A stretch of DNA of 64,000 bases from Pedobacter sp. (GTDB lineage: Bacteria > Bacteroidota > Bacteroidia > Sphingobacteriales > Sphingobacteriaceae): NCBI RefSeq assembly GCF_031119335.1, contig NZ_JAVHXT010000012.1, positions 87,406 through 151,405 on the forward strand, in the 5' to 3' direction. Each line of letters opens with the position of its first letter. Position 1 is the stretch's first letter. The position numbers were made by a program, and so were the translations under genes. Below are positions 60,412 through 64,000 of this stretch, piece by piece. The notes beneath the pieces were generated by a model. The model saw only the letters and a program-made list of their open reading frames with translations. It ran no database searches and had not been told where the DNA came from.

Positions 60412-60963
60412 ATGAAAAATTTTATAATTCTCGCACTAACCTTGTTAACCTTCGCTTCTTACAGTCAAGACAAATACAATTATACCAATAAATTAACTGA
60501 AGTGGAAGGCACCAGTTTTGTAGTTGCGACCGCTGAAAATCGAGATAAAATGAATGGCGTTAAAAATCGCTATTTGCTTTTTATCGATACCAAAACTGGA
60601 CAAACTAACCAAGTTGAATTTCCAGGTGAAGGCTACCTTCAAAAAATTGAACAAGTAAAAATTGACGACTTGGGCATAAACCAAATTATTGTAGCTGCCC
60701 AAACCGTTGACTTAAATGGAAAGAAAGGGATTGATTGGAACGACCCAAAACAAATCATCGTTTTATCGACAGATGGCAAACAAAGAACTCAACTTACAGA
60801 CAATAAGTTATTTGTTCGAACTTGGGTAGTTAATAAAAAGACCGGAACTATTGTAATTACTGGACATTATGATACAAATAATAATGGCAAGTATGACAAC
60901 ACAGATAAAAATGAAATAGGGATCTACGATTTGAAAACATTGAAACTCATTAGCAAGCTATAA
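60412..60963 (+). CDS. Secreted protein of unknown function
   Basis: 183 residues with a Sec signal peptide (FIILALTLLTFASYSQ). The mature part is beta-rich: FVVATAENRDKMNGVKNRYL, the repeat-like QTVDLNGKKGIDWNDPKQII, and GHYDTNNNGKYDNTDKNEIG, an EF-hand-like Asp/Asn loop that could bind calcium. No family recognised. Starts 45 bases after the third hairpin; its downstream end lacks a matching unit end and meets the glgC terminator. Confidence 0.65.
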   Translation: MKNFIILALTLLTFASYSQDKYNYTNKLTEVEGTSFVVATAENRDKMNGVKNRYLLFIDTKTGQTNQVEFPGEGYLQKIEQVKIDDLGINQIIVAAQTVDLNGKKGIDWNDPKQIIVLSTDGKQRTQLTDNKLFVRTWVVNKKTGTIVITGHYDTNNNGKYDNTDKNEIGIYDLKTLKLISKL

Positions 60964-61037
60964 TAGAAAGCCGACCGCAACCACGATTCCATCTGGTCTA
61001 AACGTAAGTAACCGCAAAAAAAGCAAATAATAACCCA

Positions 61038-61078
61038 CAAAAAAGCCTTTCAGAGATATCCCGAAAGGCTTATATTTT
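61038..61078. terminator. Terminator between glgC and the secreted protein gene
   Basis: Stem AAGCCTTTC/GAAAGGCTT with an 11-base loop and flanking A and T runs on both sides, so it could serve both convergent transcripts. 14 bases past the glgC stop. Confidence 0.8.
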
Positions 61079-61091
61079 TATTGTGGCTATA

Positions 61092-62363
61092 CTATATCAC
61101 CGTTCCGCTTGCTAACGTAGCTCCTTTTTTCACCACCACAATTCCATCCTTCACCACATACAAGCCATAATCGCCTTCTGCTAAATGCGGACCGCCATTA
61201 ATGCGTACATCATTACCAATTTTAGAGTTTTTATCGATGATTGCATTGTTGATGTAGCATCTATCGCCGATACCTAATAACGGCGTACCGTTTCTGTTGG
61301 CTTCGTTAATTTCTTCAAGAGTTTGATAACGGTCACTACCCATTACGTAGCAATTTACAATGGTAGTTCCACGTCCAATACGTGATCTGATACCCAGTAC
61401 CGAATGCTCTACCCTACTTGCCTGCAAAATACAACCTTCGGCAATAATAGCCTTTTCTAAGGTAGTGCCCGAAATTTTTGACGGTGGCAACATCCTAGCT
61501 CTGGTGAAAATTGTATGAGCCGTATCGAACATGTTAAAGTGAGGCAAATCATCTGTTAAGCCTAAGTTTGCTTCAAAAAAAGATGAAATATTACCGATAT
61601 CTGTCCAATAACCTTCGTACTGATAGCTTAACACCCGGTTATTTTCTAGCGCTCTTGGTATAATTTCCTTGCCAAAATCCTTTTCTTCTGGATTTTCGTT
61701 CAGCATTTTGATAAGCACATCTCTATTAAAGACATAAATCCCCATTGATGCTAAGAAATTTTTGCCTTCGCGTTGCATTTCTTCTCCGGTATCCGAAGTC
61801 CAATCTGGCAATAATTCGTCTTTAGGTTTTTCGATGAATGAAGTGATGATGTTTTCCTCATCAGTCTTCATGATACCAAAATCGTTGGCATCTTTTGCCG
61901 TTACCGGAATGGTAGCTATGGAAATTTCTGCGCCTGCATCAATATGCGCTTGCAGCATATCCTTAAAATCCATTTGGTAAAGCTGATCACCAGATAAAAT
62001 CAAAATATAATCAAACTCGTGACTTACAATATGGTGCATACATTGGCGCACCGCATCTGCAGTACCCTGAAACCAAGCCGGATTATCTGGTGTTTGCTCT
62101 GCAGCCAGAATATCTACAAAAGCTTTAGAAAAATGACTGAAATGATAAGTATTCTTGATGTGCTTATTTAGCGAGGCCGAGTTAAACTGCGTAAGCACGA
62201 ACATACGATGAATGCCCGAGTTTAGACAGTTAGAAATTGGAATATCTACCAAGCGGTACTTGCCCGCAATAGGCACCGCTGGCTTAGATCTAGTTAATGT
62301 TAATGGTGCTAACCTGGAACCTTGACCACCGCCAAGAATTACGCCTAATACTTTGTCCGTCAT
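61092..62363 (-). CDS. glgC: Glucose-1-phosphate adenylyltransferase
   Basis: 423 residues. VLGVILGGGQGSRLAPLTLT is the nucleotide-binding loop; SKPAVPIAGKYRLVDIPISN follows, then the left-handed beta-helix (KNSKIGNDVRINGGPHL). It makes ADP-glucose, the rate-controlling step in glycogen synthesis. Its ATG lies 16 bases after the glgA stop, so both are in one operon. Confidence 0.96.
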   Translation of the reverse strand: MTDKVLGVILGGGQGSRLAPLTLTRSKPAVPIAGKYRLVDIPISNCLNSGIHRMFVLTQFNSASLNKHIKNTYHFSHFSKAFVDILAAEQTPDNPAWFQGTADAVRQCMHHIVSHEFDYILILSGDQLYQMDFKDMLQAHIDAGAEISIATIPVTAKDANDFGIMKTDEENIITSFIEKPKDELLPDWTSDTGEEMQREGKNFLASMGIYVFNRDVLIKMLNENPEEKDFGKEIIPRALENNRVLSYQYEGYWTDIGNISSFFEANLGLTDDLPHFNMFDTAHTIFTRARMLPPSKISGTTLEKAIIAEGCILQASRVEHSVLGIRSRIGRGTTIVNCYVMGSDRYQTLEEINEANRNGTPLLGIGDRCYINNAIIDKNSKIGNDVRINGGPHLAEGDYGLYVVKDGIVVVKKGATLASGTVI

Positions 62364-62379
62364 CGTTTAATTTATTGTT

Positions 62380-63786
62380 TTACATTTGGTATATATCTAT
62401 GTATTGCTGTGCCGAATTATCCCACGAATGGTCTATCGACATCATATATTTTCTTATCTCTTTCATTTTTTGCTGATCGAGATAAAGTTCGTATGCCCTT
62501 CCAATGGCATGATTAACATCCCATACACTGGTTTGATCGTGGCAAATGCCAAAACCACCATCACCAATATCAATCACCGTATCTTTTAATCCGCCTATGC
62601 GACGAACAATAGGAATGGTTCCGTATCTTAAGGCATACATTTGGTTCAATCCGCAAGGTTCTACCCTCGATGGCATTAACAAAAAATCTGCCCCTGCATA
62701 AATTTGGTGAGATAAAGCCTCGTTGTAACCAATATAAGCATTGTACTTACCTGGATAGCGGTGCGTAATTTCATTCAACCTATCTTCTACATGAGAATCG
62801 CCAGAGCCTAAAACCAAAATATTGATCTCGCCATCACTTTGTGCTAAAGCATTATAAAAAATATCAGGTAACAAATCAGCTCCTTTTTCTCCCACTAAAC
62901 GCCCAATAAAAGTATATAGAGGCTTGCTCGGATCGAGATTAAAAACACGGCAAAGTTCTTCTTTGTTTGCTTTTTTTCCACTTTCTATGGTCCGGGCATT
63001 ATAGCTTTTCGCTATCATTTTGTCTTTCTGCGGGTTCCATACTTCGCTGTCTATCCCATTTAGCACTCCGAACGACTTCCAACGTTCTTGTGCCAGCAAA
63101 GCTTCCAGTCCGTTGGCATTGTGGCTAATCTCTTCAAGGTAACTTGGAGAAACCGTAGTCACACGCCAAGCGCATTTAATTGCCGCAGCCAATGGATTAA
63201 TCGCATTTGCCCAATCTAACTTGCTGGTATTGATTAAGTCGAAAGCTGGCAAATAATGTAATTTATCCCAACCGAACTGGCCTTGGTATTGCGCATTGTG
63301 GATGCTTAGCACCGTTGGCACTTGGTTTAAATGCGCATATTGATAGCAATTGCTCATCATAAAAGGCACTAACCCGGCATGATGATCGTGCACATGTACA
63401 ACATCTGGGCGGTGCTCCCATTGCGCAATCCAATCTAAAGCCGCAATCTGAAATGCGATGAAACGTTCGGTATCATCATTAAATCCATAAACGCCATCCC
63501 TATCAAATAAGCCAGCAATGTGTACCAAAAAAATATCGAAGCCTAGCTTATTCGTTTTCTCTCTAATAATTCTAGCCTGATAATTCGTAGAACCTACTTT
63601 TACCCAACCATCGTACACAGTTTCGAACTCGTTTTCGTATAAAAATTTAGAATTATAGGCAGGCATAACCACCTTGGCAACATGACCAAGCTTGTTCTGA
63701 TATTTTGGCAGAGCGCCAACAACATCGCCCAACCCACCTACTTTAGCAACGGGATAGCATTCTGCACTTAGATGTATGATCTCCAT
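62380..63786 (-). CDS. glgA: Glycogen synthase, GT5
   Basis: 468 residues. IIHLSAECYPVAKVGGLGDV carries KVGGLGD of the ADP-glucose site; VVHVHDHHAGLVPF and FIGRLVGEKGADLLPDIFYN and MPSRVEPCGLNQMYALRYG are the rest of the GT-B set. It elongates alpha-1,4-glucan from ADP-glucose. Precedes glgC. Confidence 0.96.
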   Translation of the reverse strand: MEIIHLSAECYPVAKVGGLGDVVGALPKYQNKLGHVAKVVMPAYNSKFLYENEFETVYDGWVKVGSTNYQARIIREKTNKLGFDIFLVHIAGLFDRDGVYGFNDDTERFIAFQIAALDWIAQWEHRPDVVHVHDHHAGLVPFMMSNCYQYAHLNQVPTVLSIHNAQYQGQFGWDKLHYLPAFDLINTSKLDWANAINPLAAAIKCAWRVTTVSPSYLEEISHNANGLEALLAQERWKSFGVLNGIDSEVWNPQKDKMIAKSYNARTIESGKKANKEELCRVFNLDPSKPLYTFIGRLVGEKGADLLPDIFYNALAQSDGEINILVLGSGDSHVEDRLNEITHRYPGKYNAYIGYNEALSHQIYAGADFLLMPSRVEPCGLNQMYALRYGTIPIVRRIGGLKDTVIDIGDGGFGICHDQTSVWDVNHAIGRAYELYLDQQKMKEIRKYMMSIDHSWDNSAQQYIDIYQM

Positions 63787-64000
63787 AAAATAATACTCGG
63801 ATAGAAATTGTTTTAAATTACCTAAATCATCGAGTATTGCAAACTTTTACTCCAAATTATTTTAGAAAACTAAGGAAAATCAATTTTGCCACAGATGCAC
63901 AGATAGATTTTTATATCTGGACCCGTAGTGCATTATACTTTTTTTAATTTGAAAAACATAACATTCTTACCTATAAGTATTTAAACAAATTAACCACTTT
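63787..64000. other. Right-edge intergenic DNA
   Basis: AT-rich, no ORF. At about 63890-63909 it holds one arm of family E (GCCACAGATGCACAGATA). The remainder shows no gene or terminator. Confidence 0.5.

Overview
The window looks like the chromosome of a Bacteroidota bacterium, most likely a Sphingobacteriaceae member close to Pedobacter. The evidence is AT-rich DNA, promoters of the TAnnTTTG type rather than TATAAT, a Bacteroidota-style tig-clpP-clpX block, a Rho with a long Asn/Gln-rich insert, and families known mainly from this phylum (DUF2851, DUF1543, HYC_CC_PP, two-adaptor Cus pumps). Almost every gene has a recognisable family. There is no rRNA, CRISPR array or prophage; two tRNA-Leu genes are present.

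Layout. 1-4.7 kb: a tightly coupled minus-strand operon of a receiver protein, a membrane HEAT-repeat protein, a processive glycosyltransferase and an LtaS-like phosphoglycerol transferase that runs off the left edge, probably a regulated envelope or exopolysaccharide system. 4.7-6.7 kb: exported BNR-repeat and DUF2147 proteins. 6.7-11.7 kb: a small-molecule or detoxification cluster (VOC, DoxX, SRPBCC, hydrolase, DinB) divergent from a GlxA/AraC regulator. 11.7-21.1 kb: a copper/cation efflux operon (DUF3347, two CusB adaptors, CusC, CusA, HMA protein, HYC_CC_PP) in which cusA is split into two ORFs by a repeat-bearing spacer and nearly every junction carries a short repeat. 21-36 kb: housekeeping and orphan genes including ftsK, lolA, an MBL hydrolase, pyrF and a MscS channel. 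36-50 kb: rho, pssA, folK, sppA, a polymerase-dead PolX-PHP protein, AMP nucleosidase, an IS200-like/RAYT transposase beside an array of REP-like repeats, and clpX-clpP-tig. 50-57 kb: trehalose synthesis (OtsA-OtsB fusion) and a GH15 enzyme. 57.3-61 kb: an accessory island. 61-63.8 kb: glgC and glgA.

The accessory island is the most interesting part. Two consecutive units, one with a DUF5063 gene and one with an unknown gene plus a KptA RNA 2'-phosphotransferase, each begin with GTTRNNY-like bases and end with the near-perfect reverse complement of their own first 14-15 bases. A 130-150 bp imperfect hairpin separates them. That is the geometry of integron gene cassettes with attC sites. A second large hairpin and a truncated IS110 transposase follow. 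No integrase is visible in the window, so this remains a hypothesis.

The second theme is repeats. At least seven families of short palindromic or hairpin repeats and several heptamer tandem repeats fill the intergenic spaces, commonly touching stop codons. They have reshaped gene ends in the cus operon.
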